A stretch of 5,875 nt of DNA from Acidobacteriota bacterium (GTDB lineage: Bacteria; Acidobacteriota; Blastocatellia; RBC074), in assembly GCA_013140935.1 (NCBI GenBank), contig JABFSD010000596.1:1-5875 (forward strand), written 5' to 3'. Positions 5,654-5,875 of this stretch are shown here, piece after piece; the stretch's first letter is position 1, and each line of letters starts with the position of its first letter. Below the pieces are notes generated by a model. It searched no databases and was not told the DNA's origin. It saw only the letters and a program-made list of their open reading frames with translations. The position numbers and the translations under genes were made by a program.

Positions 5654-5875
5654 TTATTTTTGGTCGCCGACGCGATTCAGCACGACGCCGCAAATATCTT
5701 TTTCATTAAATAAAGAAACTGCCTTCGCCATTTGCTGGTTGGTCGAATATCCGGGGCGAATGACCATCAGCGTAGCGTCGGTAAGTCCGGCCAATAAATT
5801 GGCATCCGGGCTTTCGAGCAAGGGCGAAGAATCGAATAACAAAAAATCGTAATCGGCTTCGCACAGTTGAATCAG
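5654..5875 (-). CDS. BY-kinase / CpsD-CapB-type tyrosine autokinase, C-terminal 73 residues (5' end beyond right edge)
   Basis: The frame is open from the right edge of the window to TAA at 5654-5656. It reads LIQLCEADYDFLLFDSSP, then LLESPDANLLAGLTDATLMV, then IRPGYSTNQQMAKAVSLF, ending GVVLNRVGDQK. The YDFLLFDSSP segment corresponds to the Walker B region of BY-kinases and related P-loop ATPases (usually hhhDTPP), here with Ser-Ser in place of Thr-Pro. The following pattern (D.. ...LTDATLMVIRPG, then GVVLNRV) is the characteristic end of the CpsD/CapB/Wzc cytoplasmic domain. Such kinases regulate EPS polymerisation and chain length with a membrane co-polymerase partner. The Walker A and A' motifs lie outside the window, so kinase activity cannot be verified. 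The protein ends right after the last core strand, with no C-terminal tyrosine cluster. A MinD-like ATPase of the same fold is the main alternative. It is upstream of, and probably co-transcribed with, the sugar transferase. Confidence 0.78.
   Translation of the reverse strand: MIQLCEADYDFLLFDSSPLLESPDANLLAGLTDATLMVIRPGYSTNQQMAKAVSLFNEKDICGVVLNRVGDQK

Overview
The window is an internal piece of an exopolysaccharide (EPS) or capsule biosynthesis and export locus. Every gene I can support lies on the minus strand, so transcription runs right to left. In that order the genes are: the C-terminal end of a CpsD/Wzc-type tyrosine (BY-) kinase, cut by the right edge; a polyprenyl-phosphate sugar phosphotransferase that starts the repeat unit; a Wza-like periplasmic/outer-membrane export protein; a small Cro/C1-type helix-turn-helix (HTH) protein; a carbohydrate esterase 4 polysaccharide deacetylase; and a Wzx/MATE-like flippase cut by the left edge. 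The content suggests a Gram-negative bacterium, probably a beta- or gammaproteobacterium of moderate GC. This is inferred from the Wza-type export protein and the family style, not from a phylogenetic marker. The set resembles EPS loci of the kind often linked to PEP-CTERM/exosortase systems, but no exosortase or PEP-CTERM protein is visible here.

Layout: positions 5654-5875 hold the kinase tail, followed by a 78-bp gap. The sugar transferase (5575-4196) is followed after 25 bp by the export gene (4170-3139). Next come a 342-bp non-coding stretch with a G8/C8 tract, the HTH gene (about 2796-2317), and a second non-coding stretch of 311 bp. That second stretch carries seven tandem copies of a 12-bp unit (2173-2256). 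The deacetylase (2005-938) and flippase (941 to beyond position 1) share an ATGA stop/start overlap and are very likely translationally coupled.

How the genes work together, from family knowledge: the sugar transferase loads the first sugar-phosphate onto undecaprenyl phosphate at the inner membrane. Glycosyltransferases outside the window extend the unit, and the flippase moves it to the periplasm. The kinase and its membrane partner control polymerisation and chain length. The export protein carries polymer across the envelope, and the deacetylase trims N- or O-acetyl groups. The HTH protein sits between two unusually long spacers, which splits the locus into an initiation/export half and a modification/flipping half. 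It is the best candidate for a local regulator.

I see no clear evidence of a wholly new system. The points most worth a second look are the 12-bp minisatellite in the deacetylase leader, the clustered homopolymer tracts in the 5' part of the export gene and upstream of the HTH gene, the embedded HTH gene itself, and a kinase tail lacking the usual tyrosine cluster. I found no tRNA, rRNA, insertion sequence, CRISPR array, or convincing promoter or terminator.
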